A stretch of DNA of 64,000 nucleotides, taken from positions 144,544-208,543 of the forward strand of contig NZ_JH636446.1 in assembly GCF_000255705.1 (NCBI RefSeq), given 5' to 3'. A program made the translations under genes and the position numbers. This document shows positions 1 through 9,235 of this stretch, in pieces (position 1 is the stretch's first letter; each line of letters begins with the position of its first letter). Source of the DNA: Zavarzinella formosa DSM 19928 (GTDB lineage Bacteria; Planctomycetota; Planctomycetia; Gemmatales; Gemmataceae). The notes beneath the pieces are model-generated. The model made no database searches. It worked only from the letters and a program-made list of their open reading frames with translations, and was not told where the DNA came from.

Positions 1-239
1 CAAGTGCTTGAAAAATATCCCATCGGCAAGGCAGCCGGAAGCGACCCGTTGGCGTCGTGATAGTTGTGCAGTGCCAGCCCGAGTTGCTTCAGGTTATTGG
101 AGCATTTCATTCGGTTGGCGGCCTCGCGGATCTTCTGCACGGCGGGCAAAAGCAATCCGATGAGGATGGCGATGATCGCAATCACCACCAACAACTCAAT
201 GAGCGTGAACGCCCGACGTTTCGACCGAACCTGTCGCAT
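1..239 (-). CDS. DUF1559 prepilin-like protein, C-terminus cut by window edge
   Basis: The reading frame opens at ATG 239 with [19 protein letters not shown], continues with the hydrophobic helix and [20 protein letters not shown], and runs off the window at base 1 after 79 codons. A type IV prepilin-type N-methylation signal followed by the (A/V)[18 protein letters not shown] block is the hallmark of the planctomycete DUF1559 family (secreted or cell-surface, function unknown, often about 300-350 aa). AGGGG lies about 8 nt before the ATG. The promoter and hairpin leader shared by the three DUF1559 genes near 60-64 kb were not found upstream of this copy. Family assignment is firm; function is unknown. 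Confidence 0.9.
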   Translation of the reverse strand, partial: MRQVRSKRRAFTLIELLVVIAIIAILIGLLLPAVQKIREAANRMKCSNNLKQLGLALHNYHDANGSLPAALPMGYFSST

Positions 240-426
240 GGCATATCCCCTGATTCAAAAATGAAAGAATGACATTTGTCTGGAGAGTGACAACAGTTGA
301 AGACACAAAACTTGAACAAATGAGATGTGTTTGACCGTAATCTGAGTGATTGCCAAATACAAGAAGAATTCAGACGAAAAATGGGAAACAAGCGATAGAT
401 TAGGACTTGTGAGGGATATGCTGAGT

Positions 427-482
427 TTTTTTGTCAAAACACACGTGAGGCGTGTCCACTTCACGTGTGTTTTGACAAAAAA
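427..482. repeat. 22-bp perfect inverted repeat downstream of the cytochrome/WD40 gene
   Basis: Arms 427-448 and 461-482 are exact reverse complements with a 12-nt spacer. The outer 6 bp are T6/A6 and the core contains ACACACGTGA. It starts 14 nt past the stop of the minus-strand gene at 496. The A/T outer end makes it symmetrical, so it could end transcription from either side, but it is not a classical GC-stem terminator. Confidence 0.75.
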
Positions 483-495
483 CTCCTAACTCTGG

Positions 496-1941
496 TTACT
501 TCTTCTTGGTCTTCGGGTCTTCTTTCTTCGGCTCTTCCTTCTTGGGTTCTTCGCCGGGGGGAAGCAGGGGCTTGATGAGGGCCGCCGTGTCGCCGTTGTA
601 GAGACGGACAATTCCATCCTCGCCGCCAGTGGCGACGAGTTTGCCGTCTGTGCTCGCGGCCACCGCGTACAGGAAGTCCGTGCCGCCCGAGAAGGTTCGC
701 TGGTTGCCGCCGTTGTCGATGTTCCAAAGTTTCACGGAGGTGTCGCCGCTGGCCGTCAGGAACGTCGGGGTCTTGCCGACGAACACCAACCGGGTGACTT
801 GCTTCTGATGGGCGTTGATCGTCCGGGCTTGCTCGCCCTTTTCGTAATCCCACACCTTCACGTTGTTGTCCGCGCTGCCGCTCGCCAGAAATTTGCCGTC
901 CGGCTTCCAGCCCACATCCAACACATGGTGGGTGTGCCCCTCGAAAGACTTCAGGAGTTTGCCAGAGGGTATTTCCCACACCTTCACGAACTTGTCCGCC
1001 CCGCAGGTGGCGAGTTTGGTGTTGTCCGGGCTGAAGCTGACGCCGAAGACGGAATCGCTGTGCGTGGGCTTCATGTCCAAAATCAATTTCCCGGCGGCGT
1101 CGAAGAGTTTCACTTCGCCGTCCTCCGTGGCCGCCCCGCCGCCGGTGGCGATCCACTTGCCGTCATTGGAATACGCAATCGCATAAACGCGATCCGCAAA
1201 GCCAGTGATGGTTTGCTTGAGTTCGCCCTTGTCCACATCCCAGAGCTTCATTTCCCGATAGCTCCCCGTGGCAAGCGTCTTGCCGTCCGGCGAGAACGCC
1301 AGCGACTCCACCAGCGACAGATGGGCGCCGACAACCGGTTTGCCGTCGGTCGTTTTCAGGGCCGGGTCAATCAAGGTTTTGATGAACTCGCCCGTGCCCT
1401 TGTAGAAGTGCAACTGGTTGCCGCGACCGGCGGCCACCACGGACTTGTCCGCGTTGATGCCGACGGCCCGGACCGGCTTCACGATGGCCGGGATTTGGGA
1501 CAGCACCACCATCGGCCGCTGGATGCCCATGCCGACGGGGGGCTTCGCCCCTTGATCGATCCACATTTTGATGAGCGCCAGTTCCGGCGGCGTCAGCGGG
1601 GTTTCATCCTTCGGCGGCATGATTGGTTTGAGCTGCCGGCTGCAGAGCTTGTACAGATAGCTGTCGGCCGACTTCCCGGCGACAACGGGGGGGCCTTTCT
1701 TGCCCCCCTTCATCAGCTTCTCGTAGGTGGACAGGTCGAGCTTGCCGTTGATTTCCTTGCCGGAATGGCAGACGAAACACTTGTTCGCAAAGATCGGCTC
1801 GATGTCTTTTTCGTAGACAACCGGGTCTTTCCGATCAATCTTGACCTCGGCGATCGGCTCCAGTTTGGCGTCCTTCTTCTCTTGGGCGAACAACCCGCCG
1901 GGCAGGGCCGCCAGAAGCATGGCCAATATTAAACGACGCAT
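496..1941 (-). CDS. Secreted cytochrome c (planctomycete type) with WD40 repeats
   Basis: 481 aa. Residues 1-19 form a signal peptide (MRRLILAMLLAALPGGLFA). A single c-type haem motif CFVCH is at residues 55-59, in the context typical of planctomycete cytochrome domains (DIEPIFANKCFVCH, later IMPPK before a WIDQGAKPP segment). From about residue 150 to 460 there are repeated WD40-like units (LAFSPDGKTLATGS, VSFSPDNTKLATC, GWKPDGKFLASGS), enough for a beta-propeller. The C-terminus is a charged tail rich in EEPKKEEPKKEDPK. The exported haem plus propeller suggests a periplasmic or cell-surface protein; the partner and electron acceptor are unknown. No DUF1549/DUF1553 gene, a frequent neighbour of such cytochromes, is adjacent. 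Confidence 0.85.
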   Translation of the reverse strand: MRRLILAMLLAALPGGLFAQEKKDAKLEPIAEVKIDRKDPVVYEKDIEPIFANKCFVCHSGKEINGKLDLSTYEKLMKGGKKGPPVVAGKSADSYLYKLCSRQLKPIMPPKDETPLTPPELALIKMWIDQGAKPPVGMGIQRPMVVLSQIPAIVKPVRAVGINADKSVVAAGRGNQLHFYKGTGEFIKTLIDPALKTTDGKPVVGAHLSLVESLAFSPDGKTLATGSYREMKLWDVDKGELKQTITGFADRVYAIAYSNDGKWIATGGGAATEDGEVKLFDAAGKLILDMKPTHSDSVFGVSFSPDNTKLATCGADKFVKVWEIPSGKLLKSFEGHTHHVLDVGWKPDGKFLASGSADNNVKVWDYEKGEQARTINAHQKQVTRLVFVGKTPTFLTASGDTSVKLWNIDNGGNQRTFSGGTDFLYAVAASTDGKLVATGGEDGIVRLYNGDTAALIKPLLPPGEEPKKEEPKKEDPKTKKK

Positions 1942-2051
1942 ATGGGTGTCTCAATGAAAGCGTTTGAATGCGGAAAAAATTCACCAGTCCAAGGTCGAAG
2001 GTTTGGTTGCCAAGCCTTCCCAAATGATTTTGGCAAAATGCAATTGCGGCT

Positions 2052-2154
2052 GAAAAGTAGGTCAGGCTTTCCAGCCTGACAAACCTTCCCGTGGGCTTCG
2101 GCCGTCTCTCTCGGTCAGTCCAACCGTCAGGCTGGAAAGCCTGACCTACTTTTC
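2052..2154. repeat. 29-bp inverted repeat whose arms are themselves palindromic
   Basis: Arm 2052-2080 is the exact reverse complement of 2126-2154, separated by 45 nt. Each arm contains GTCAGGCTTTCCAGCCTGAC, which can fold on itself, so the region can form one long stem or two small hairpins. It lies 41 bp past the stop of the minus-strand gene at 2196, between that gene and the start region of the gene at 1941. Confidence 0.75.
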
Positions 2155-2195
2155 GGGCGTAATGGAAGCACCAAGTCGTCTTTTCGCCTGCCGTG

Positions 2196-4874
2196 TCACT
2201 TCTTTTTCGGTTCTTCCTTCTTCGGCTCCGGCTTCTTCGGCTCTTCCTTTTTCACGGGCGGTGGCGGGGCCTTTTCCACGTTCAGGTTGAACTTGCCATC
2301 TTGCGGGATGGCGATGCCGTCGTAGGTTCCGGTGGCTGTCACGACGATGCTCTGCAGATTGGCGGCCGGCACATCAATGGCGGCCTTGAGGATGGCTTTC
2401 ACTTCCGTCGCCCCGGCGGGAATGGTCACGTCATCGACCGTGATGCCCTTCGTGTTCGGGGGAAGCACGATCTTTACTTTGAAGTCCCCGGCGTAGTCGA
2501 ACTGGCGTTCCACTTTGACGACGAGTTCGGCCGTCATGCCCGCCTTGAGCGCCCCGGCCGGGACAGCCGTGACTTTGGCGAGCGACAGGGGAAGTACTTT
2601 CAGCACCAACGGTGTGGAGGCTGTTTCCACGGTCACCGGTTTCTTGGCCTTGCCCATCGGATCTTTGTCGTATTGAATCGTGGCGGTGGCCTTCAACACC
2701 ACACAATATGTTCCCGGCAGGGCGGTTGATTTGACATCCAACACCATCGTGCCATCTCCCTTGTCCGGGGCGATGGCCGGGAGGGCCTGGCCGTTGTTGG
2801 CGGTCACCGGCATCGCCTGCGGGTTGGCGCCGGTGACGATTTGTTGCAGGTTAATGGCCACTTTGGCATCGGGGGAAATCCGCGTGACGGTGAACGGCAC
2901 GGTGATCTTCTCGCCCGGCTTCGCCGTCAGCGGTTGGGGGAGCTTTTCCCCCATTTTGACGAACGCATTTTCCGGTTGCAGCGTGACTTTGAAATAAGAC
3001 TTGTCCCGCACGGCCAGCATCACCGCCTGATCCATCCGCGTGATAGTCGGGGTGTTGTTTTGTTGCTGCATTCCCCAAACAATCGTCGCCGGCCGGGCGT
3101 CGTGAACCACTTGCTTGCCGTTGATGGCGGCCGTTCCCTTCACCACGAACGTGCCGTTAAAAGTGGCGGCGGTCGGGGCGGCGAGCAACACCAGCGTGCC
3201 GGCTTTTTGGCCATTGCCGACCACTTGCGGGGGAGCCGTCACTCCGGCGGGCAGTCCCTCGGCGGTGAGAGTCACCGGGCCGGTGAAACCATCCTGCCGG
3301 AACACGAAGACATCCAGGTATTGGGCGCCGTCGGCCCGTAACACGGTCACATCCGGCTGGCTCTTGCTGGACGGCATCACCACTAGCCGAAAATCCGGCT
3401 TTTCGGGGGTGATCCGCAATCGGTAGGAAACGTGGGGGCCAAACAAGAAACTTGATTCCCGGCTGGCCACTTGCACAAGATATTTGCCATCTTCCGTGGC
3501 GGTGAACTTATATGGTTCGGGATCGGAGGACCGGGTGTAGAACTGCGTTGTGCTGAGGGTTTCGACCGTGTCATCTTTTTCCATCATGTCCGTCGTGGCC
3601 TTCGGCCCCCGGACGGTGAAGAGAAAATCGGTGTCCACGCCGAGACGGTCCGACCACAAATCGACGAGGTAGGTTTCCCCTTTCTTGGCGTTGATCGCGT
3701 AGTAATCGCGGTCGCTCCGCTTGTCCACGCGACCGGCGATCTCACACGGGGCGGGAACGTCCATCGCCTGCTCGGGTTTGTCGTTCGGTTCCTTTTCAAT
3801 GACGACTTTGTCCTGGGCAAAGGCGATCAGCACGGGATTTGAGGAACCGGTGGGCGTGGTCAGTCGATACTCGAAGCCATCCGCGCCGGCGACACGCGGA
3901 TCAATGCGACCGAGAAAGGTCAGCTTGTCCGGAGTGTTCGGGGCGTTCACGGTCACGACCAGTTTGTCCACGGGCCGGCCGTTGATCAATGTCCCCGGAT
4001 CGGGCTGGCCGCCGGGGAGGTTGCGGCCGTACAGGGTCACCGGCGTCGGCTTGCCCGGTTCGACCATCGGGGGGAACACGGCATCGATCCACGGGTTGGT
4101 GGTCACCGTCAGCCGGTAAAAATGCTGGGGACTGCCGGCCGTGTAGGTGAACTCGGCCACCCGCACAAAGTATTCCCCGTCGGCCGGCGCGATGAAATCG
4201 GTCACCGCGTCCGGCCCGTTTTGGGTGGCCAGCTTTCGGTTGGTCTGGTCATACACTTCGACCAGCGGCCGGGCCTTGCTATCCAGCACGGCTGCCATGC
4301 AGGCCAGGACGATTCGCTGTCCTTTTTTCGCGGTGATGATGAACAAATCCACGTCGGCCGGAGCGCCAAACGTGCCGTTGACGGTCGTGTTCAACTCAAT
4401 CTTCATGGCCTCGGGAACGTCGTTGTTCGGTTCCTTTTCGGCCACTTCGGGCAGGTCGCCGACCACGAACGTGCGGGGATTGCTCACCCCGTATTTGTTG
4501 ACGGCCCGGACATCATAATGCCCGACCGGCACATTGGCGGCCACGCTCACGCTGAACTTGACGGCGGTGGGGGTGCCGCCCCCTTTCCGTCGCGGCGGGG
4601 CGGGCATCTTCGGAGTCTTCGGATCAACCTTGGGGTCCGCCTTGGGATCCGGAGGAATGATGACCGTGCCGGTGATGCCCGGATGGCCGAAGATCAGCGA
4701 TTCGGTTTCCTCCAAATCGGTTCCCGTGAACGTGACCTCGGCCACGGTCGTTCCGGCCTTGGCCCCCGGCGGGGAGACGACTTCGAGCCGGGGCAACGGC
4801 AAGCCGGGATTTTGTTGGGCCATCGCGGCCGTCGTCAATGCACAGGCGACGACGCACCAGAGAAACCGACTCAT
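2196..4874 (-). CDS. Secreted PPC-domain protein with TIG-like N-terminus
   Basis: 892 aa from ATG 4874, chosen because it begins a signal peptide (MSRFLWCVVACALTTAAMAQ) and has GGAGAAGG about 6 nt upstream; a longer frame exists but lacks these. After the signal comes an IPT/TIG-like stretch (LEVVSPPGAKAGTTVAEVTF). Two bacterial pre-peptidase C-terminal (PPC) domains follow at about residues 148-260 and 356-470, each introduced by EKEPND/EKEPNN and containing a D(V/Y)xx(F/Y)I..KKG core. The rest looks like beta-sandwich modules. The protein ends in a Pro/Lys/Glu tail (KKEEPKKPEPKKEEPKKK) like that of the neighbouring cytochrome/WD40 protein. No peptidase catalytic motif was seen, so a structural or binding role outside the cytoplasm is more likely than proteolysis. 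Confidence 0.8.
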   Translation of the reverse strand: MSRFLWCVVACALTTAAMAQQNPGLPLPRLEVVSPPGAKAGTTVAEVTFTGTDLEETESLIFGHPGITGTVIIPPDPKADPKVDPKTPKMPAPPRRKGGGTPTAVKFSVSVAANVPVGHYDVRAVNKYGVSNPRTFVVGDLPEVAEKEPNNDVPEAMKIELNTTVNGTFGAPADVDLFIITAKKGQRIVLACMAAVLDSKARPLVEVYDQTNRKLATQNGPDAVTDFIAPADGEYFVRVAEFTYTAGSPQHFYRLTVTTNPWIDAVFPPMVEPGKPTPVTLYGRNLPGGQPDPGTLINGRPVDKLVVTVNAPNTPDKLTFLGRIDPRVAGADGFEYRLTTPTGSSNPVLIAFAQDKVVIEKEPNDKPEQAMDVPAPCEIAGRVDKRSDRDYYAINAKKGETYLVDLWSDRLGVDTDFLFTVRGPKATTDMMEKDDTVETLSTTQFYTRSSDPEPYKFTATEDGKYLVQVASRESSFLFGPHVSYRLRITPEKPDFRLVVMPSSKSQPDVTVLRADGAQYLDVFVFRQDGFTGPVTLTAEGLPAGVTAPPQVVGNGQKAGTLVLLAAPTAATFNGTFVVKGTAAINGKQVVHDARPATIVWGMQQQNNTPTITRMDQAVMLAVRDKSYFKVTLQPENAFVKMGEKLPQPLTAKPGEKITVPFTVTRISPDAKVAINLQQIVTGANPQAMPVTANNGQALPAIAPDKGDGTMVLDVKSTALPGTYCVVLKATATIQYDKDPMGKAKKPVTVETASTPLVLKVLPLSLAKVTAVPAGALKAGMTAELVVKVERQFDYAGDFKVKIVLPPNTKGITVDDVTIPAGATEVKAILKAAIDVPAANLQSIVVTATGTYDGIAIPQDGKFNLNVEKAPPPPVKKEEPKKPEPKKEEPKKK

Positions 4875-5110
4875 ATGTACCTTCTCCGGGAAGAGAGCGG
4901 ATGACTTTTTGCGGTGGGAGGTCGCAAAGGAGCGAAATCGGGCGGGTGGGATCAATCAGATGTGAATCGTACCGCAAACGAAATCGACGGTCAAGGATTC
5001 CCCGCCGGGAACTTAAAATCAAGACCGGAAATGACGCCCGTTTTGATCCGTGATCGTCCCCGCGAAAAAACCACATATCCTCGATCTGAACCAGTTTTGT
5101 TTGAGGGCAC

Positions 5111-5872
5111 ATGATGACCGTCAGCGGAAAGATCGCCATTGTCACCGGAGCGGGAACCGGCATCGGGCGGGCCACTTCCATCGCCTTGTTGAAGGAGGGC
5201 TACTCGGTCGTTCTGGCCGGCCGTCGTCAGGAACTGCTTGAGGAAACTGCCAAACTCGCGGGGCCGGACACGGCCAAGGCGTTGGTCGTCCCGGCCGACG
5301 TGAGTAATCCGGCTTCCGTGGAGGCTCTTTTTGAGAAAACCAAGGCGACCTTTGGCCGGCTCGACTTGCTATTCAATAACGCCGGGATGGGCGCCCCCGG
5401 CGTGCCGCTGGAAGACCTGACCTATGAACAATGGCGGCAGGTCGTGGATGTGAACCTGACCGGCCCGTTCCTCTGCACACAGGCGGCTTTTCGCCTGATG
5501 AAAGAACAAACCCCCCGAGGGGGACGAATCATCAACAATGGCTCGATCTCGGCCACGACCCCCCGGCCGAACTCCGCTCCTTACACCGCCACCAAACACG
5601 CCATCACCGGCTTGACGAAATCCACGTCGCTCGACGGGCGCAAATATGACATCGCCTGCGGACAAATCGATATCGGCAACGCCGCCACGGAAATGACCGC
5701 CAAAATGCGGGCCGGCATCATCCAAGCCAACGGCCAAACCATGATCGAACCCACGATGGATGTTGACATCGTGGCCCGCACCGTGATCCACATGGCCGGC
5801 CTTCCTCTCGACGCCAATGTCCTGTTCGTGACCGTGATGGCCACCAAAATGCCCCTTGTTGGTCGGGGATGA
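5111..5872 (+). CDS. SDR family NAD(P)-dependent oxidoreductase
   Basis: 253 aa, the usual length for a classical short-chain dehydrogenase. The cofactor motif TGAGTGIG is at residues 12-19, NNAG at 89-92, the catalytic Ser lies in NNGSISATT (about 145-147) and YTATK gives the Tyr158-Lys162 pair. All four landmarks are intact, so it should be an active NAD(P)(H)-dependent ketone/alcohol oxidoreductase. The substrate cannot be read from the sequence. Two adjacent ATGs (5111, 5114) follow GAGGGC. It is encoded alone, divergent from the PPC gene. The fab cluster at 36-40 kb has no fabG, but nothing specifically marks this protein as FabG. Confidence 0.88.
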   Translation: MMTVSGKIAIVTGAGTGIGRATSIALLKEGYSVVLAGRRQELLEETAKLAGPDTAKALVVPADVSNPASVEALFEKTKATFGRLDLLFNNAGMGAPGVPLEDLTYEQWRQVVDVNLTGPFLCTQAAFRLMKEQTPRGGRIINNGSISATTPRPNSAPYTATKHAITGLTKSTSLDGRKYDIACGQIDIGNAATEMTAKMRAGIIQANGQTMIEPTMDVDIVARTVIHMAGLPLDANVLFVTVMATKMPLVGRG

Positions 5873-5983
5873 GGAATCGCTTGCCGGGCATCGTGCGGAA
5901 TTTTGCGGCCACCGCCCGGCGGGCACGCTGGGAAATGAACTCCCGGAATCGCCAATGTGAGCCGGTTCAGATGCGGCGCATGG

Positions 5984-6361
5984 TTAGGTCTCGGGCGGCT
6001 CAAACAATAGCTCTCTGTCGCCGCCAACCTCAAGAAACACGGGCGAGAGCGGAGGCACCTCCGGGTAATCCTCGCCAGGTTCGCACCAGACGACGCAATT
6101 CAACTCACGAGCGGCCTGCCGGGCGCACGCCGCAGGCGTCGCCCACGGCAGCACGGCCGTCTTAAACCAGACGCCAATCCCGCCGGGGCCTTCCATGTTG
6201 GGTTGCACGATCAACGTACCCAGACGGGTGCCGTACACCACCTCGCCACCGCCGCCATCCAGCGGCTCGGTGAGTGGACCGGCAACCGCTTCGAGCCAGA
6301 CCAACACCTGCTCGGCCGCACAGTCACGGACGACAATCTCGATGCCCGTTGAAACCGCCAT
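5984..6361 (-). CDS. Small unknown protein, downstream partner of an overlapping pair
   Basis: 125 aa from ATG 6361, preceded by GAGGG with a 9-nt gap. It begins MAVSTGIEIVVRD and contains GVWFKTAVLPWATPAACARQAAREL followed by CVVWCEPGEDYPEV and a C-terminus ending ELLFEPPET. I do not recognise the family with certainty. The start lies 38 bp inside the preceding gene (6324-6575) in another frame, which suggests translational coupling or one ancestral gene split by a frameshift. No signal peptide or membrane segment is seen. Small acidic overlapping genes of this kind are often immunity or orphan accessory proteins, but that is only inference. Confidence 0.55.
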   Translation of the reverse strand: MAVSTGIEIVVRDCAAEQVLVWLEAVAGPLTEPLDGGGGEVVYGTRLGTLIVQPNMEGPGGIGVWFKTAVLPWATPAACARQAARELNCVVWCEPGEDYPEVPPLSPVFLEVGGDRELLFEPPET

Positions 6362-6575
6362 CGTCGAAGCCCTCTTTTGCCTGACGCCATTGCTCAACCG
6401 TCCCATCCCCGATGGCGAACTGCCGCACACACGCCAAGATATCGGTCCGGCAGGCAAGCAAGTCACGCTGATAAGTCCAAACTGACCGGCCGAAGTGCAT
6501 GTGCCACCACCCGCCGTCGGGAAGCCTGTCCAGAACATATCCGTGTTCCAAAGAATCCTCAGTCCAATTCATCAC
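6324..6575 (-). CDS. Small unknown protein, upstream partner of an overlapping pair
   Basis: 83 aa beginning MMNWTEDSLEHGYVLDRLPDGGWWHMHF, aromatic-rich and cytoplasmic by appearance. Its last 38 bp overlap the start of the gene at 5984-6361 in a different frame. No family was recognised. If the true product were a single protein, a one- or two-base shift near 6340-6361 would join them; the good ribosome binding site before the second ATG favours two genes. Confidence 0.5.
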   Translation of the reverse strand: MMNWTEDSLEHGYVLDRLPDGGWWHMHFGRSVWTYQRDLLACRTDILACVRQFAIGDGTVEQWRQAKEGFDDGGFNGHRDCRP

Positions 6576-6810
6576 TTCATCAGGCGATTACGCCTGTTTT
6601 GATGTTAAACAGCAAAGTTTGGCGAAAGTATGATTCGATATTTGCATTAGTGTCGGAATTTCACCATCCCAATCTTTGATTTCGCATTGGAATCCGTCAT
6701 CCGGCAAAGGTTTGATTTTGAACTTGCCGGAACCACTTCCTTCTTTGAGTCTTCCCCCCGGTCGGATATGCTCTTGGTTTCCTTGACCCGGTTTCCTGTG
6801 GGATCATCCG

Positions 6811-8601
6811 ATGAAGTGGCTTCTCTCCTTGCTGGCGATTTCTCTGGGCCTTGCGGCCACGGCTGCGGAACGGCCGCCTAATGTGGTGTTCATCATGGCC
6901 GATGATCTCGGCTGGGCCGATCTTGGGTGTTATGGCAGCCGATATCACAAGACCCCGAATCTGGATGCGTTGGCGAAGAATAGCGCCAGGTTCACCCAAG
7001 CCTATGCGGGTTCGACGGTCTGCTCGCCGACTCGAGCGGCCATTATGACGGGTCGGCATCCGGCCCGCGTCGGCATCACGGACTGGCTTCCCGGCCGGCC
7101 GGATCGCCCGGATCAACCGCTCTCGCGGCCCGTGCTGGTCGCCGATCTTCCAGCCGACATTCCCACCTTGCCGGGCTTGCTCAAAAAGGCCGGTTATCGC
7201 ACGGCCTTGGTGGGCAAATGGCATCTGGGCGGCAAAGACGCCACGCCGGAAAGCCGGGGCTTTGATGTCAACATCGGCGGCGATCACACCGGCACGGCCC
7301 TGAGCTATTTCGCCCCGTTCAAGGCGGCCAAAGGCGCTCAAGTCATGCCGGGCTTGGAGAACGCCCCCGAGGGGGAATATCTCACGGACCGTCTGACGGC
7401 CGAGGCCAAGAAGTTCATCACCGAGAGCAAGGACAAGCCGTTCTTTCTGTATTTGGCCCACTATGCTCCGCATACGCCGCTCAAGGCCAAGCCCGAGAAA
7501 ATTGCCAAATACAAAGCGGGCGGACCCGGCCAGCAAGGAAACCCGAACTATGCGGCGATGATCGAAAGCCTGGACGACGGCATCGGCGTCCTTCTGGCCA
7601 CGCTTGATGAGTTGAAACTCGCCGACAACACCATTGTCGTGTTCACCTCGGACAACGGCGGGCTGGCCACGTTGGAAGGAATGAGCACGCCGCCGACGAT
7701 CAACAGCCCGTTGCGGGAAGGCAAAGGCCATCTATACGAAGGTGGCATTCGTGTGCCCCTGATCGTGCGCTGGCCGGGTGTTTCCAAGGCCGGACAGGTG
7801 ATCGAAACGCCGGTGAGTTGCCTCGATTTTCTGCCGACGTTTCTAACGGCTGCCGGTCAAAAGCCGACGACTCTCTTGGATGGTGTGGACATTCGCCCGG
7901 TTTTCGATGGCACGAAACTAAGCCGGGACACGCTGGTGTGGCATTACCCGCACTACAGCAACCAAACGGCCCGGCCGGGAGCGGCTATCCGTGTCGGCGA
8001 TTACAAACTCATTGAATTCTTCGACCTGCAACGGCAGGAACTTTTCGACCTGAAAAAAGACCCCGGCGAAGGCCGCAACCTCAGTGCCGAGAAGCCGGAT
8101 GTGGTGAAGGACCTGCACGAGAAACTGGTTGCCTGGCAAAAGGAAGTCGGGGCGAAGATGATGACCCCAAATCCGAACTATACTCCGAACCCGCAAGACA
8201 AAGACGGCATGATCCAAATGCCCGCCCGCTGGGCCGAAGTGCATGGCGTCACGCTTCGCTATGAGCCGTTGCCGCACAAAAACACGCTGGGCTATTGGGT
8301 GAATCCGCAAGAATGGGCATCGTGGGAATTCACCGTCACCACGCCGGGCAAGTTCACCGTCGAAGTGTTGCAAGGTTGCGGCAAAGGCAACGGCGGCAGT
8401 TCCGTGAACGTGGAAGTCGGCGGGCAGACGCTCAACTTCATCGTGGAAGACACCGGCGGCTTTCAAAACTTCAAACCCCGCGAGATCGGCACGGTGACCA
8501 TCGACAAGGCAGGCCGCCACACGCTGGCGATCAAGCCGCAAAAGAAAACGGCCGCCGCCGTGATGGATGTGCGATTGGTGACACTGAAACCGGTGAAGTG
8601 A
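6811..8601 (+). CDS. Exported sulfatase with C-terminal binding-like module
   Basis: 596 aa. Signal peptide at residues 1-19 (MKWLLSLLAISLGLAATAA). The sulfatase signature CSPTR at residues 71-75 provides the Cys converted to formylglycine by a maturase, followed by AAIMTGRHPARVG. Metal-site residues DD are at 31-32 (IMADDLGWADLG), and GKWHLGG and FTSDNGG complete the type I sulfatase pattern. From about residue 475 the catalytic domain gives way to a beta-rich module (SWEFTVTTPGKFTVEVLQGCG) resembling a CBM-like domain. The enzyme should hydrolyse sulfate esters, probably of algal-type polysaccharides, outside the cytoplasm. A formylglycine-enzyme-like domain occurs at 43.9-46.7 kb but fused to a peptidase, so it is not an obvious maturase. 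Confidence 0.93.
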   Translation: MKWLLSLLAISLGLAATAAERPPNVVFIMADDLGWADLGCYGSRYHKTPNLDALAKNSARFTQAYAGSTVCSPTRAAIMTGRHPARVGITDWLPGRPDRPDQPLSRPVLVADLPADIPTLPGLLKKAGYRTALVGKWHLGGKDATPESRGFDVNIGGDHTGTALSYFAPFKAAKGAQVMPGLENAPEGEYLTDRLTAEAKKFITESKDKPFFLYLAHYAPHTPLKAKPEKIAKYKAGGPGQQGNPNYAAMIESLDDGIGVLLATLDELKLADNTIVVFTSDNGGLATLEGMSTPPTINSPLREGKGHLYEGGIRVPLIVRWPGVSKAGQVIETPVSCLDFLPTFLTAAGQKPTTLLDGVDIRPVFDGTKLSRDTLVWHYPHYSNQTARPGAAIRVGDYKLIEFFDLQRQELFDLKKDPGEGRNLSAEKPDVVKDLHEKLVAWQKEVGAKMMTPNPNYTPNPQDKDGMIQMPARWAEVHGVTLRYEPLPHKNTLGYWVNPQEWASWEFTVTTPGKFTVEVLQGCGKGNGGSSVNVEVGGQTLNFIVEDTGGFQNFKPREIGTVTIDKAGRHTLAIKPQKKTAAAVMDVRLVTLKPVK

Positions 8602-8625
8602 CACTTCGGCAGGTGCGGAATGAAG

Positions 8626-8679
8626 AAAAGGCATTAGCCACAAAGACGCGAAGATCACACAAAGTTTCACCAAGAAGAC
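8626..8679. repeat. Orphan half-copy of the 39970 inverted-repeat element
   Basis: These 54 bases match 39970-40023 with 7 mismatches (shared blocks include CCACAAAGAC and TCACACAAAGTTTC). At 39970 the sequence is the left arm of a 43-bp perfect hairpin; here no complementary right arm follows. It begins 25 bp after the sulfatase stop. Confidence 0.75.
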
Positions 8680-8837
8680 TCTAAGCATTTGGCCGTTGCT
8701 GAACTCGGGGCAGCCCGGAAAAGGCAAGCCGGTCGCGACGAAAACAGCGGTGAAGATGTAACTCCGGAGGAGTGGCAGCAGACGCTTGCGGTTGCCAAAC
8801 ATAGTTTCGATTAAACGAGATGTGAGGAGCGCATCCC

Positions 8838-9218
8838 ATGCCACTGCATGTAACCTTCGTCGATTACACCCCAGCGCAATTGTTGGCAGGCGGTGGCACC
8901 GTCGGAGTTCAGAACGACCTCATCTCAAAGGCATTGCATGGGAATCTGGCGTTTCTGACCGATGGCAGGCGCTACATCATTCAAATTGATCGCCGAAAAC
9001 AAGGCCCCGTGGAAGAGAATACCGGGAAGTGCAGAGTGCAGGTTGAGATCCGTTGGCTTGTGGCTCATCCCGCCGAGGCTGAGATTGGCGACATTGTACC
9101 GGGTAATACGCTCAAGCCGGACATGAAGCCTGATAACCAAGACTCATACGAATCAACGCTAAAACCGGGCGGGCAGCGATTCGATCCTCACGGTGAGGGA
9201 TGGGAACGGAAACTGTAA
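8838..9218 (+). CDS. Unknown protein
   Basis: 126 aa, MPLHVTFVDYTPAQLLAGGG onward, with GAGGAG 10 nt before the ATG. No signal peptide, membrane span or recognised motif; the N-terminal half looks like an alpha/beta fold, and the last 35 residues are polar and possibly disordered. It sits beside a broken small gene and a transposase remnant, so it may be accessory DNA. The function is not known. Confidence 0.5.
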   Translation: MPLHVTFVDYTPAQLLAGGGTVGVQNDLISKALHGNLAFLTDGRRYIIQIDRRKQGPVEENTGKCRVQVEIRWLVAHPAEAEIGDIVPGNTLKPDMKPDNQDSYESTLKPGGQRFDPHGEGWERKL

Positions 9219-9235
9219 ACCGTCGCCTTGCAAAG

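Noticed and set aside
427..482. Classical intrinsic terminator
   Set aside because: The outer end of the stem is A/T and no T-run follows a GC stem; kept as an inverted repeat instead.
799..1932. 377-codon plus-strand frame
   Set aside because: Antisense shadow of the cytochrome/WD40 gene.
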